64,000 nucleotides of DNA from Faecalibacillus intestinalis (GCF_003024685.1 NZ_PYLQ01000013.1:1-64000), one strand, 5' to 3'. Counted from the first letter of the stretch, positions 25,101 through 33,710 are shown. Translations and numbers: made by a program. Notes: a model not told the origin generated them from the sequence alone.

Positions 25101-25355
25101 GATTATGTCTTTAGAGAAAACATTATTCTAGCCTTTATTGGTTCGATTGTTGGACTTGGTCTTGGTAAGATTATTCATGCTTATTTGATTAGAACGGTTG
25201 AAGTAGATATGGCGATGTTTATTAGAACAGTTAATATCAGATGCTATATGATTGCTATTATTTTAACAATGGCATTTACATTCTTGATTAATCTTTATAT
25301 GCGAAGAGTTCTTAAAAAAATAGACATGGTTGAGTCTTTGAAAAGCATAGAGTAA
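22128..25355 (+). CDS. Large FtsX/MacB-type ABC permease with heptad-repeat linker
   Basis: 1075 residues from the ATG at 22128 (GAGTGG upstream; the GTG at 22119 is within the preceding gene end). TM1 near residues 20-38 (FLSIFCIVFLGASFFAGL), a MacB-like extracellular domain, then a long extracellular coiled region, residues about 280-520, that begins with eleven 7-residue repeats (YQxGLKQ type) and continues as Gln/Leu-rich heptads. A first FtsX domain with three TMs (SALSILFPVLFFLVAALVSM on) and a second N-terminal-like TM, MacB-like domain and FtsX domain (to the C-terminus) follow. Mates with the ATPase upstream. The stalk may reach into or across the cell wall; function in export or wall sensing is inferred. 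Confidence 0.9.
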   Translation: MKRNAYVKNQIRIIKKTKARFLSIFCIVFLGASFFAGLRQSPLIMKESMHDYLQTYKWNDLNYIATYGFDESIIQKVEKVKGVEAVDYGFRFDALMSYDEKANIGMTVYSDDDFSKGVDLPELLKGRYPQKDNECLMDYQYIKKSSLKLNNQITLENDYGKKEYKIVGIINDSRYVSDLERGTNSLGDGNNSGFILVLNQGNEHMAVPDELFDLHDQKTFYNDLRIHLKNENHLYEFDDDYDEYVKPINKKIKAILKDYNLVFYNQTKEDALNKIADGEKEYQDGLKQYQEGMDAYQNGMNQYLDGKKQYDQGYLQYQQGLKEYQSGLKQYQAGLSQYQTGYQKYQEGLKQYQAGYQTYLDYVEKVDQYDTSIQTVEAALSQFGGYEQAKNIPSDSPYYQQAQTLIASYDQLKQNESQINTLKTQLPVIKQELDQNKTVLDQTNAQLVQSKQQLDTSNQKIKASKALLDQTGIKLADSKKQLDEAKNTLDSNLPQLEEAKVKLDQAQSDLNEAKQQAADLQKGKIITLTKNESAAILSYSGNCDSISALSILFPVLFFLVAALVSMTTMTRMVEELRVQNGTLRALGYKKKDVIMQYLIYAFLATFFASSIGIVFGTYFFPSIIYYLYRIMMFDIGAPTRIIFELATCIQTYIISVVIILFVTFMVCYKELQAVPAQILRPKAPKLGKRILLERITFIWKRLSFNQKVTMRNIFRYKKRFFMSVIGIAGCTALIVVGFGIKYSVSPLASEQYGNMWIYDGVVNYKDDLTATTKKQAQDDFKGQSQVKSTMGIYNKTITIDQQMVTVEIPSETKDFDQYIHMSDYQTSKTLNLKDDGVYINAKLAEILDLKVGDQLTLSLDNKDYKVKIAGIYKLYFRHYIYMSPKYYENLTKDEVHYNSQYFKLNKKASEKKLTNYCDHHENITSIQYVSGISEGFYSQMESLDSVVFILIVCAGALAFIVLYNLTNINIQERKSEIATIKVLGFYPKEVYDYVFRENIILAFIGSIVGLGLGKIIHAYLIRTVEVDMAMFIRTVNIRCYMIAIILTMAFTFLINLYMRRVLKKIDMVESLKSIE
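22971..23201 (+). repeat. Eleven tandem 21-bp / 7-residue repeats (YQxGLKQ) inside the permease
   Basis: Units begin at each TAT/TAC codon from 22971 and run without gap for 11 copies, e.g. YQDGLKQ, YQEGMDA, YQNGMNQ, YQQGLKE, YQAGLSQ. Position 1 Tyr and position 4 Gly are invariant. DNA copies differ at third positions, so the array is old rather than freshly amplified. Confidence 0.85.
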
Positions 25356-25510
25356 TCATAAATATTATTTAGGATTACGTAAAATTAAGGATTTTTTCAA
25401 AAAAAATTAAAAAAAACTGAATCTTCTAAATCCATTGCTATGGTTGACATTCAAGGGATTTACTACTTGTATAGACAGGACAAAGGGTGGATTTTTAGTT
25501 GATTTTACGT

Positions 25511-25516
25511 TATAAT
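25511..25516 (+). promoter_or_regulatory. -10 element TATAAT upstream of the first NlpC/P60 gene
   Basis: TATAAT 31 nt before the ATG at 25547. A TTGACA at 25443 lies too far upstream for it. The 190-nt gap after the permease gene otherwise shows nothing beyond A/T runs. Confidence 0.4.
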
Positions 25517-25546
25517 ACGTTTGTATTTGTTGAAAGGAGGAGACGA

Positions 25547-27055
25547 ATGGAGAGAAATATTAAGGAAAGAGTTAGTCAATATGTAGATGAAAACAAAGTC
25601 AAAGAGAAGTTAACTCAGTTTTTCCAAGAAAAAATTGTCAATAGAAAAGCGATGTTTATACCTATTACAGGTGTTGCAACATTTATGTTAGTAGGATACG
25701 CTGCTGCTGATACAAAAGCACCAGAAATCACATCTGATCAAATTGAGGTTCCTTATGGAGAAAAATTTGATGTTGATACTGTAGATGTAACTGACAATCG
25801 TGATAGCAAAGATGACATTCAAGTAAGTGCTGATCTGGCATCATTAAATGTTGAACAATTAGGGGATTATAAGGTTACTGTAACAGCTACTGATTCATTT
25901 AATAATGAAACAACAAAAGAAGTTACAGTAAAAGTAGTGGATCAAGAAGGTCCAAAATTTGAAACTTTAGGTTCAAATGAAGGTTATGTAGTTGAAGTTC
26001 CTGTTAATGGAAGTAGTGATTTATCAAGTTATGTAAAAGCATCTGATAATGTAGATGGTGATGTAACACCATTTATTGAAGCAGATAAAACTTTAGATAC
26101 TTCTAAATTAGGGACACAAACAATTACATTAAAAGCCACAGATGTTTCAGGAAATGAAACAGAAAAAACAATTGATTTTGCTGTGACTGATGATGATGCA
26201 CCAGTAGTTACATTGAAAAATGGTGCAGATGTTACATTAAATTATGGGTCAGATTTTAACTTATCTGATTATGTAGATGTTACAGATAACTTTGATGGTG
26301 TCATTCAACCTCAAGTAGAAGGAAGCATTGATAACCATAAAGAAGATGGTGTACAAACTTTAACAATTAAAGCAACTGATTCATCTGGTAATGAATCTTC
26401 TGCTCAATTGAATGTTGCTGTAAAAGATACAGAAGCACCAAAAATTTCTTTATCAAAATCAGAAGTTTCTGTAAACGTAGGAGCAAGTTTAGATTTATCT
26501 AACTACTTATCAAGTGCAACTGATAATAAAGATGGAGATGTAAAAGGAAAAGTATCAATTCCTTCTGTAAGTACTTCGAAAGCTGGTTCTTATACAGCTA
26601 CTTATACAGTAAGTGATGCTGCTGGAAATCAAGGTAGTGCGTCATTAACTGTAAAAGTTAATGCGGTACGTACTTCTTCTAAGAAAGGTTCTGCAGCTAC
26701 TGGTACTACTTCTAGACCAAATTATTACGGAACATCAGTTGTAGGTGCTGCCTATTCAAGACTTGGGTGCCCTTACGTATGGGGTGCTGAAGGACCAAAT
26801 ACATTTGACTGCTCTGGTCTAGTAAAATGGTGTTATGCTAAAGCTGGTAAATCTTTACCACATTCATCAAGTGCGATGAAATCATCTGGTACTGTAATCA
26901 GTATTTCGAGTGCACAACCTGGGGATATCTTATGGAGACCAGGACATGTAGCAATTTATATTGGTGGTAACCAATACATTCATGCTCCACAAACTGGAGA
27001 TGTTGTAAAAGTTTCATCTGGTGTAAGTAGCTTTACATGTGCAATTAGACCTTAA
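25547..27055 (+). CDS. Membrane-anchored NlpC/P60 endopeptidase with Ig-like (DUF5011) repeats
   Basis: 502 residues from the ATG at 25547 (AAAGGAGG upstream; an earlier GTT-frame start would lack one). A basic N-terminal helix is followed by a TM anchor (residues about 35-53, MFIPITGVATFMLVGYAAA), then four bacterial Ig-like domains of about 80 residues, each ending in the T-DxSGN-type strand (residues about 57-370), a Ser/Thr linker, and a C-terminal NlpC/P60 domain with Cys422 (FDCSGL), His467 (RPGHVAIY) and His479 (IHAPQ). It should cut peptidoglycan stem peptides outside the membrane. The next gene is a close paralogue. Confidence 0.92.
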   Translation: MERNIKERVSQYVDENKVKEKLTQFFQEKIVNRKAMFIPITGVATFMLVGYAAADTKAPEITSDQIEVPYGEKFDVDTVDVTDNRDSKDDIQVSADLASLNVEQLGDYKVTVTATDSFNNETTKEVTVKVVDQEGPKFETLGSNEGYVVEVPVNGSSDLSSYVKASDNVDGDVTPFIEADKTLDTSKLGTQTITLKATDVSGNETEKTIDFAVTDDDAPVVTLKNGADVTLNYGSDFNLSDYVDVTDNFDGVIQPQVEGSIDNHKEDGVQTLTIKATDSSGNESSAQLNVAVKDTEAPKISLSKSEVSVNVGASLDLSNYLSSATDNKDGDVKGKVSIPSVSTSKAGSYTATYTVSDAAGNQGSASLTVKVNAVRTSSKKGSAATGTTSRPNYYGTSVVGAAYSRLGCPYVWGAEGPNTFDCSGLVKWCYAKAGKSLPHSSSAMKSSGTVISISSAQPGDILWRPGHVAIYIGGNQYIHAPQTGDVVKVSSGVSSFTCAIRP

Positions 27056-27058
27056 TAT

Positions 27059-27092
27059 TAAAAAGTCGTGGAAAAATCACGGCTTTTTTTGT
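27059..27092 (+). terminator. Terminator between the NlpC/P60 paralogues
   Basis: AAAAGTCGTG / CACGGCTTTT stem (one G-U) with a 7-nt loop and a T tract. The paralogues are thus separate transcripts. Confidence 0.75.
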
Positions 27093-27249
27093 ACTTTAAA
27101 AGAATATATTTTTAATAATGAATGAAATTAATTATTGATTGTTTGGGTATAATAAAATTGAAAAAAGATTGATAAATTCTACAAATTTGCATTTTTAAAT
27201 AAAATGTGTTATAATAATAAACGGTTAAAAAATTCAAAAGGAGAACATT

Positions 27250-28665
27250 ATGAAAACAGACATACAGACCAAGCTCAAAACATTGTTTGATGAGAAAATT
27301 AAAAACAGAAAAGCAATGTTTATTCCAATCGCTGGGGTAGCTGCATTTATGTTAGTAGGTTATGCTGGTGTGGATCATGAAAATCCTGAGATTGTATCAA
27401 GTCATATTCAAATTCCTTACGGTGAAAAGTTTGATACGGATGCAGTTGATGTTGTTGATAATCATGATAGTAGAAGTGAGCTGTTAGTAGAAGCTGATGA
27501 TGATTCCTTAGATGTTAAACAATTAGGAACATATCAAGTTGAAGTGCGTGCAACAGATCAGTTTAATAATACTGATGTTAAAACAATTCAAGTAGATGTT
27601 GTTGACGAAGAAGCACCAAAATTAAAAACGTTAGGTGCAAATGATGGATATTATATTGAAGTACCAGTTTATGGTAGTCAAGATTTATCTTCATATATTA
27701 AAGCAGTGGATAATGTAGATGGAGATGTGACACCATTTATCGAAAGTGATAAACAATTAGATACTTCAAAACAAGGAACACAAACAATTAATGTTTCAGT
27801 AAGTGATAATAGTGGTAATACAACTGAAGAAGCGTTTAAGTTCTTTATTGCTGATATGCAAGCTCCAGAAATTACTTTAAAATCAGGAAGTGATATTACA
27901 GTAGATTATGGTAGTGAATTTAAATGGCAAGACTATGTATCAATTAGTGATAACTTAGATACAAATATTCGACCTAAAGTAGAAGGAACAATTGATACTA
28001 AACAATTAAATCAACAAAAAGAAATGACAATTATTGTTACTGATGGCGCTGGTAATTCATCAAAAGTAACATTGAATGCTACTGTTAAAGATATTACTGG
28101 ACCAAATATCGTTTTATCAACAAATAAAGTATCTGTTGATAAAGGAAGCAATGTTGATTTAAAATCATATATTACATCTGCCGTAGATAACTTAGATGGT
28201 GATATGAAAGATAAGATTTCATTCAATACAATTGATACTTCTACAACAGGAGTAAAGACAGTCACATATACAGGTGTGGATTCAGCAGGTAATAAATCAG
28301 AAGTACAATTACAAGTGGAAGTAACATTCTCTGGAGAAAGAATTGTTAATACAGGTCTTTCTAAAAAAGGATGTCCATATGTATGGGGATCAACAGGCCC
28401 TAATTCATTCGATTGTTCAGGATTTACACAATGGGTATATAGACAAAATGGTATTTATATTCCAAGAACTTCATCAGAACAAAAAGCTGCTGCTAAAAAA
28501 GTAGTAAGTTTATCTGAACTTGAAGTTGGAGATATTTTATGGCGTTCAGGACATGTAGGAATTTATATTGGAAATGGACAATATGTTCATGCACCACATA
28601 CAGGAGATGTTGTTAAAGTTTCTTCTGGTGTAGGTAAATTTACATGTGGACTTAGATATCAATAA
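27250..28665 (+). CDS. Membrane-anchored NlpC/P60 endopeptidase with Ig-like repeats, paralogue
   Basis: 471 residues. Same plan as the preceding gene: amphipathic N-terminus, TM anchor (MFIPIAGVAAFMLVGYAG, residues about 24-41), four DUF5011-type Ig repeats and a NlpC/P60 domain with Cys389 (FDCSGF), His435 (RSGHVGIY) and His447 (VHAPH). The Ser/Thr linker of the first copy is missing, so the catalytic domain follows the last Ig repeat directly. The N-terminal 60 residues and the catalytic domain are most alike; a tandem duplication followed by divergence is the simplest history. AAAGGAG precedes the ATG. Confidence 0.92.
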   Translation: MKTDIQTKLKTLFDEKIKNRKAMFIPIAGVAAFMLVGYAGVDHENPEIVSSHIQIPYGEKFDTDAVDVVDNHDSRSELLVEADDDSLDVKQLGTYQVEVRATDQFNNTDVKTIQVDVVDEEAPKLKTLGANDGYYIEVPVYGSQDLSSYIKAVDNVDGDVTPFIESDKQLDTSKQGTQTINVSVSDNSGNTTEEAFKFFIADMQAPEITLKSGSDITVDYGSEFKWQDYVSISDNLDTNIRPKVEGTIDTKQLNQQKEMTIIVTDGAGNSSKVTLNATVKDITGPNIVLSTNKVSVDKGSNVDLKSYITSAVDNLDGDMKDKISFNTIDTSTTGVKTVTYTGVDSAGNKSEVQLQVEVTFSGERIVNTGLSKKGCPYVWGSTGPNSFDCSGFTQWVYRQNGIYIPRTSSEQKAAAKKVVSLSELEVGDILWRSGHVGIYIGNGQYVHAPHTGDVVKVSSGVGKFTCGLRYQ

Positions 28666-28692
28666 AGGTTTCGATTTGAAACCTTTTTTTTT
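28664..28692 (+). terminator. Terminator of the second NlpC/P60 gene
   Basis: AAAGGTTTC / GAAACCTTT perfect stem, 5-nt loop, T8. Confidence 0.85.
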
Positions 28693-28734
28693 GCCTTTAA
28701 AAACGATATAATATACCTAAAGAGGGTGATTTTT

Positions 28735-30204
28735 TTGTATATTGCAACAAGTAGTCAATTAAAAAGATATGATCAAGCATTGTTGGATTATGGCTATTCA
28801 ATTGAGCAATTAGTAGATAAAGCCAGTGATTGTTTATTGAAACATTTTGATAAGTATCAACATATTATGATTGTTTGTGGGCCAGGGAATAATGGTGCTG
28901 ATGGGATTTCATTAGGAATTAAATTACACCAAGAAGGTAAAGAGGTATTACTTTGCTTAACGGGAAAAGAAGAAAAACTCAGCCAAGCAAATAGATATTA
29001 TCTTGATCAAGCACAATCTTTATCGATAGAGTGTTTATTTGTAAGTGAAGAAACACTTGAAGAATTTCAAAAAAGTGTTCCACATTTTGATGTGGTAGTT
29101 GATGCATTATTTGGCTTTGGACTTAATAGTGATTTAAGAGGAATTGTTAAATATGTTGTTGATCTTATAAATAATATAGAGGTAGATGTTATTGCGATAG
29201 ATATTCCTACAGGTTTAAATCCTGATACAGGAAAACCTTATAATAGCTGTATTTGTGCGTATCAAACAATAACGTTAACAGCTTATAAGCTTGCTTTTTT
29301 AAATCCAGAGAGTGAAATGTATACAGGGAAAGTCATTTTAGAATTATTAGACGCTAAATCTTTTCATGAAGAAATGCTATTTTCACAACCAGTTGATTTT
29401 AAATGGGCCAAATATCATATAAAAGAACGTTTCTATGATGGACACAAAGGAACTTATGGAAGAATTATGCATGTAACAGGGTGCTATCATTATCGAGGAG
29501 CTGCACTTTTAGCAGCTAAAGCAGCTGTTTATACAGGAAGTGGATTAGTTACGGTTTGGTCTAATGAAAAAGTAATTGATGCATTAAGTTTGTTTTGTCC
29601 TGAGGCGACATCGTGTCAAAGACAGTATTTTGATGAACATTTATTACAAGGAAAAGAGGCAATTCTTATAGGAAGTGGACTAGGTTTAAATGATGATAGT
29701 GAACGCTTTGTCTGTGAACTTTTAAGTCATACACAAGTTCCAGTTGTGATTGATGGTGATGCCTTGACCATTCTTGCAAAACATCCAGAATTATTAGAAA
29801 ATCATCATTCCTCTTGGATTTTAACACCACATCATGGAGAATTTAAAAGATTTGTGAATTTTAACCAAACAAGTGAACTAGTGGATCAAGCGAATGCATT
29901 TGCAAAAAAATATCATGTTACCTTAGTTTTAAAAGGTCCACATACTCTTATTAGTGATGGAAATGAAACATATCGTATTATGTCAGGAAATAAAGGAATG
30001 TCATCTGCAGGTATGGGGGATACACTTGCTGGAATTATTAGTAGCTTTTTAGGACAAGGTTATTTGCCAAAAGATGCGGCTATTTTAGGAACGTATTTAC
30101 ATGGTTTATGTGGTGATGAAGTCTATAAAGAAAATTATACGGTTGTTGCTTCAAAAGTAATTGACCAAATTCCTCAAATGATGAAAAAAATGAAAAAAGA
30201 TTGA
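28735..30204 (+). CDS. nnr: Bifunctional NAD(P)H-hydrate epimerase / ADP-dependent NAD(P)H-hydrate dehydratase
   Basis: 489 residues. Repairs hydrated NADH/NADPH: the N-terminal YjeF_N epimerase (residues 1-210; VCGPGNNGADGISLGIKL with the dinucleotide loop, VVDALFGFGL, AIDIPTGLNPDTG) and the C-terminal ribokinase-fold dehydratase (residues 230-489; KGTYGRIMHVTGC, AAKAAVYTGSGLVTV, VIDGDALTIL, LTPHHGEFKR, NKGMSSAGMGDTLAGII). The start is taken as TTG at 28735, 8 nt after AAGAGGG; the GTG at 28726 overlaps that site. Ends in a perfect terminator. Confidence 0.93.
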   Translation: MYIATSSQLKRYDQALLDYGYSIEQLVDKASDCLLKHFDKYQHIMIVCGPGNNGADGISLGIKLHQEGKEVLLCLTGKEEKLSQANRYYLDQAQSLSIECLFVSEETLEEFQKSVPHFDVVVDALFGFGLNSDLRGIVKYVVDLINNIEVDVIAIDIPTGLNPDTGKPYNSCICAYQTITLTAYKLAFLNPESEMYTGKVILELLDAKSFHEEMLFSQPVDFKWAKYHIKERFYDGHKGTYGRIMHVTGCYHYRGAALLAAKAAVYTGSGLVTVWSNEKVIDALSLFCPEATSCQRQYFDEHLLQGKEAILIGSGLGLNDDSERFVCELLSHTQVPVVIDGDALTILAKHPELLENHHSSWILTPHHGEFKRFVNFNQTSELVDQANAFAKKYHVTLVLKGPHTLISDGNETYRIMSGNKGMSSAGMGDTLAGIISSFLGQGYLPKDAAILGTYLHGLCGDEVYKENYTVVASKVIDQIPQMMKKMKKD

Positions 30205-30236
30205 TTACGAAACGTGTTCGTTTCGTAATTTTTTTT
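30204..30236 (+). terminator. Terminator of nnr
   Basis: Perfect 11-bp stem ATTACGAAACG / CGTTTCGTAAT with a 4-nt loop and T8. Confidence 0.9.
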
Positions 30237-30306
30237 ACCTTTTTTAAAAAAAATAAAAAGAAAAACATCCAAAAATTGTCTATATAATAATAGGAGGAAA
30301 AATTAT

Positions 30307-30829
30307 ATGGACAAAGTACTAGAAATCACATCAAACGATCATATTATTATGATTAATAAACTCTGTAAAAGAATATTAGGACATCCTGAAATCTTAGGAA
30401 GAATCATTAAAGGATTTATTAAAGAAGCTGAGGATGTATTTTTAGAAGAAATCATTGATGATGATATACTTAAATAAAGATCATAATATCAAAGATAAGT
30501 ATGAAGATAGTGATTGGATAAAGACACCGTTAGTCATCTTTTTAAATAATACATACGATCTTTTAGTAAAAAAAGAAGTTATGAAAGAATATGGATTTGA
30601 AGAAATAGAGAAGGAAGTTAAAAAGATATGTAATTTAGGAGAAATGATAGCCAGAGAAAATATAGAAAAAGGACATTCTATGGGGCTTGAACAAGGACAA
30701 AAGTTGGAAAGAATTACATTAATTAAAAATATGACGGAAAGTTTACAATGTTCCATGCAAAGAGCTATGGATGTTTTAAAATTGACAGCTGATGAAAGAA
30801 AAGATGTTGAAGAATATTTTAAATCTTAA
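30307..30829 (+). pseudogene. Rpn-family (PD-(D/E)XK nuclease/transposase-like) relic with internal deletion
   Basis: A first frame (30307-30477, 56 codons after AGGAGG) reads MDKVLEITSNDHIIMINKL and stops. A second frame from 30455 to 30829 has the C-terminal signature of Rpn recombination-promoting nuclease proteins: KICNLGEMIARENIEKGHSMGLEQGQKLERI, the charged EKGxxxGLEQG tail and a helical DERKDVEEYF end. The nuclease core between them is missing, so this is a decayed or heavily shortened member. Whether the tail is still translated is unclear. Confidence 0.6.
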
Positions 30830-30835
30830 AATCAT

Positions 30836-30864
30836 AGGCGATATGAATTTCATATCGCCTATTT
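30836..30864. terminator. Bidirectional terminator
   Basis: Perfect 11-bp stem AGGCGATATGA / TCATATCGCCT with a 3-nt loop; T-rich on the plus strand and A-rich before it. It serves the Rpn relic and the convergent pgeF. Confidence 0.75.
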
Positions 30865-31605
30865 TCTTTTAATGATTGTTACATTTCTTTGACCATCATG
30901 ATTGACACGATGTGAAAAGAATAAATCATTATTTTCATTTGTACAATAAGAAGAAACTTGAATATTTTCTTCTAAAACCCCTAAATTTAATAATTGTTGT
31001 TTATTTAATCCTTTATTGTCTAATAAATAATGAGTTTCATCTGTTTTTTGATAAAAAGGTGAAGTATCAAAGTTCATTTTCTTAACTTGATTAATCACAT
31101 CATCTTGCACTTCTAAGTGCTTTTTAGAAAGACAAGGACCTATTAAACAATACATTTCTTTTGGATTACAATTTTCTTTTTCAATAAGATAACGAATTGT
31201 ATGATCAACAATTTGTCTAACTGTACCAAGCCATCCTGAATGAATAGCACAAACGATTTTTTGATCTTTGCAATAAACTAAAATTGGTGTGCAATCAGCA
31301 TGAAATGACAGTAAGAATAAATCTTTATCTTTCGTATAAGTTGCATCTACTTCATAGAGGTCATCTGTTTGTTTTAACATATTGGTACCACCATCTTTCA
31401 TTAAAAAGACTTGTTTTAAATTGGTAGAATGTGTTTGTCTAGGGGCTACCATATGTTCTAAATCTGTATTTAGTAATGAAGCAAGTTCTTGTCTATTTTC
31501 TAATACTTTTAAATAATTTGGATTATTTAAAGAAATATCCCCTAATTTCCTAGTTGTTGTATATGCTTCTACATCTTCATGTAAATTCCATTTTATTAAT
31601 TTCAT
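30859..31605 (-). CDS. pgeF: Peptidoglycan editing factor PgeF (YfiH/laccase-domain family)
   Basis: 248 residues. Zn/Cu-binding purine nucleoside-metabolism or peptidoglycan-editing protein family (formerly polyphenol oxidase). MVAPRQTHSTNL supplies the first His, LLSFHADCTPILVYC the Cys, and AIHSGWLGTVRQIV the second His of the metal site; GPCLSKKHLEVQDDV follows. The C-terminus has FFSHRVNHDGQRNVTII, the family signature. AAAGGAGAAAC precedes the ATG. Monocistronic. Confidence 0.92.
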   Translation of the reverse strand: MKLIKWNLHEDVEAYTTTRKLGDISLNNPNYLKVLENRQELASLLNTDLEHMVAPRQTHSTNLKQVFLMKDGGTNMLKQTDDLYEVDATYTKDKDLFLLSFHADCTPILVYCKDQKIVCAIHSGWLGTVRQIVDHTIRYLIEKENCNPKEMYCLIGPCLSKKHLEVQDDVINQVKKMNFDTSPFYQKTDETHYLLDNKGLNKQQLLNLGVLEENIQVSSYCTNENNDLFFSHRVNHDGQRNVTIIKRK

Positions 31606-31674
31606 TTGTTTCTCCTTTACAAAAGTCCAATTCTTTTTAATACATGACCATACCTTATATTAGGAGGTGTTATT

Positions 31675-31953
31675 ATGAGTTGTAATTGTCAACAAAATAC
31701 ATGCTGTCAAGGACAATATGGAAACTTTGATAATAACGGTTATGCAAATTATTTTAATTCAAATATAGGAAATGGTTTTACTCCACAACCAATTATCGCT
31801 CCTAAGAAAGTATGTACAACATTTCAAAATCAATATGTAGAACAACCTATTATTTGTCCAATTGAATGTCGTCGCGTTAATAACATTGTTTATGTTCCAC
31901 GTTATTACCCTCGCTATGAACAAACATGTTATACACAAACAAATCGTTACTAA
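31675..31953 (+). CDS. Cys/Tyr-rich CotD-like spore coat candidate
   Basis: 92 residues. Composition is unusual: many Cys (NCQQNTCCQG at the N-terminus, later VCTTF, IICPIECRRV, QTCYTQ), Asn, Gln, Tyr. The centre (Ile-Ala-Pro then a Cys-Thr-Thr-Phe-Gln-Asn-Gln segment and VEQPIICPIECRRVNNIVYVPRYYPRYE) resembles CotD-type inner coat proteins and other exported Tyr-Cys-rich proteins cross-linked in spore coats. AGGAGG precedes the ATG; strong terminator. If the organism does not sporulate it may have another surface role. The family call is tentative. Confidence 0.55.
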   Translation: MSCNCQQNTCCQGQYGNFDNNGYANYFNSNIGNGFTPQPIIAPKKVCTTFQNQYVEQPIICPIECRRVNNIVYVPRYYPRYEQTCYTQTNRY

Positions 31954-31980
31954 AAATAGATGCTTAGCATCTATTTTTTT
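31953..31980. terminator. Bidirectional terminator between coat-like gene and rqcH
   Basis: AAAATAGATGC / GCATCTATTTT with a 3-nt loop and T tract on the plus strand. Confidence 0.8.
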
Positions 31981-33611
31981 GTAAGTTCTTGTAAAAACTC
32001 ATCATCTGGATCAATATAGATTGTTTTATAATTATCCAAAATTACTTTTCCTGGTTTACTACCTGCAGGTTTTTTGAGTGTTTTGACGAGTGTATAGTTT
32101 ACCGGAACACTACTTGAATTTTTTCCTTTTGAATAGTATGCAGCAATTTTAGCAGCTAAACGAATCGTATATTCATCTAAATCTTGTGCTTTAACAATGA
32201 CATGGCTTCCCGGCATATCTTTTGCATGGAACCACATATCATAACGATGCGCATATTTAAATGTTAAATAATCGTTTTGTAAGTTATTTTTACCAATATC
32301 GATTTCAATTCCATCTTTTGTAAGATATTGTTGAAATTGAGGACGTTTTTTCTTACGAATTGTATTTTTTTGTTTTTTCTTTTTTAAATATCCTTCGTTT
32401 TCTAATTCTTCTTTGATTTCTAAAGCATCATAATATGTTGCTTGTGACATAGCGGTTATTAAAGAATCGAAATATTCAATTTCTTTTTCAGTTAAATCAA
32501 TTTGTTCTAAAAGAACATTGATTGAATTTTTAGCTTTTTGATATTTTTGATAATATTTTTGAGCATTGGCTTTTGGATCTAATTTAGGATCTAAAGTAAT
32601 ATCTAATTTTGTATTATCATAATAATTGTCAACTTCAACATGAGTCATTCCTTTTTGTATTAAATGTAAAGAAGCATATAATAAATCCCCTTTAATACGA
32701 TAATCATCACTATTATGTGAATCATCTAAGGTTGCTTTTAATTTCTTTAATTTTGAAGTATTTTTTTGATATTCATTTTGTATAAATTTTAAAAGATTAC
32801 TTGTTTGTTGTTTAATTCTTTCTTTTTGATCTATTTCATTAAAGTGAGTATCTAAACCATCAAATAAAGAATATTTTGAAGTTTCTCCTTGTAAATGTGT
32901 CAGTTCAATAACATGAAAATATTCTTTATCATTCACTTTAGTAATATAGAGATTTTGAGAATTTTCTATTTCTTTCATAATCTCTTTAAAAGATTCATCT
33001 TGATCAATACGATATAAGATTTCTTTAGATAAAATAGGAGACATTCCTTGATAGATTTTAGTAAGTTGGTTATCTTCTACAAATTCGCTTCTAAAAGGAT
33101 CAAGTTTTTTTATCATTGGTGGTAATTGATAAAGGGCTCCGGGTTGTAAAAATCTTTCACTATTCATACTTGGTGAAATATGTTTAATACAATCAATGAT
33201 TTTATCGTTTTGACCTACTAAGATAATATTTGAATGTTTACCCATCACTTCTACATAAAGAATATATTCAATATAATCACCTAATTCATTATGACAGCTA
33301 AAAGTGATTTTAAAAATACGATCCAAATCGATTTGTTCAATATCTTTAATATAACCACCTTCTAAAAGCTTACGATAAAGCATAGTAAGCGGATTAGGAG
33401 ATTCTGGTGTTGGATAAGATAAAGATGTTAATTGAACACGTGCATACATTGGATGACTTGAAATCAATAACTGATAATTCTTCTTATTTGCACGAACTTG
33501 AAATAAAAGTTCATATTTTGATATTTGATAAATTTTATTGATACGACCGCCTTTTATTGTTTCTATCAATAAATTTTTTACTTGATGCATCATAATGCCA
33601 TCATATGCCAT
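31971..33611 (-). CDS. rqcH: Rqc2/NFACT-family ribosome quality-control protein RqcH
   Basis: 546 residues from the ATG at 33611 (GGGGTG 6 nt upstream). Binds stalled 50S-peptidyl-tRNA and recruits tRNA-Ala to add C-terminal alanine tails. NFACT-N: MAYDGIMMHQVKNLLIETIKGGRINKIYQ and the HPMYARVQLT and PNPLTMLYRKLLEGG stretch; central coiled-coil with helices around residues 265-420; NFACT-R C-terminal DUF814 domain: IDIGKNNLQNDYLTFKYAHRYDMWFHAKDMPGSHVIVK. Older annotations call it fibronectin-binding protein. Monocistronic, divergent from gmk. Confidence 0.93.
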   Translation of the reverse strand: MAYDGIMMHQVKNLLIETIKGGRINKIYQISKYELLFQVRANKKNYQLLISSHPMYARVQLTSLSYPTPESPNPLTMLYRKLLEGGYIKDIEQIDLDRIFKITFSCHNELGDYIEYILYVEVMGKHSNIILVGQNDKIIDCIKHISPSMNSERFLQPGALYQLPPMIKKLDPFRSEFVEDNQLTKIYQGMSPILSKEILYRIDQDESFKEIMKEIENSQNLYITKVNDKEYFHVIELTHLQGETSKYSLFDGLDTHFNEIDQKERIKQQTSNLLKFIQNEYQKNTSKLKKLKATLDDSHNSDDYRIKGDLLYASLHLIQKGMTHVEVDNYYDNTKLDITLDPKLDPKANAQKYYQKYQKAKNSINVLLEQIDLTEKEIEYFDSLITAMSQATYYDALEIKEELENEGYLKKKKQKNTIRKKKRPQFQQYLTKDGIEIDIGKNNLQNDYLTFKYAHRYDMWFHAKDMPGSHVIVKAQDLDEYTIRLAAKIAAYYSKGKNSSSVPVNYTLVKTLKKPAGSKPGKVILDNYKTIYIDPDDEFLQELTKK

Positions 33612-33710
33612 AGTTATCACCCCAAAATACTATAACATATTTGAAATTTAATTGACATTATCTCTTTGTTATTGTAGAGTTATTTTTATAAAAAAAGGGG
33701 TGTGGAAAAA

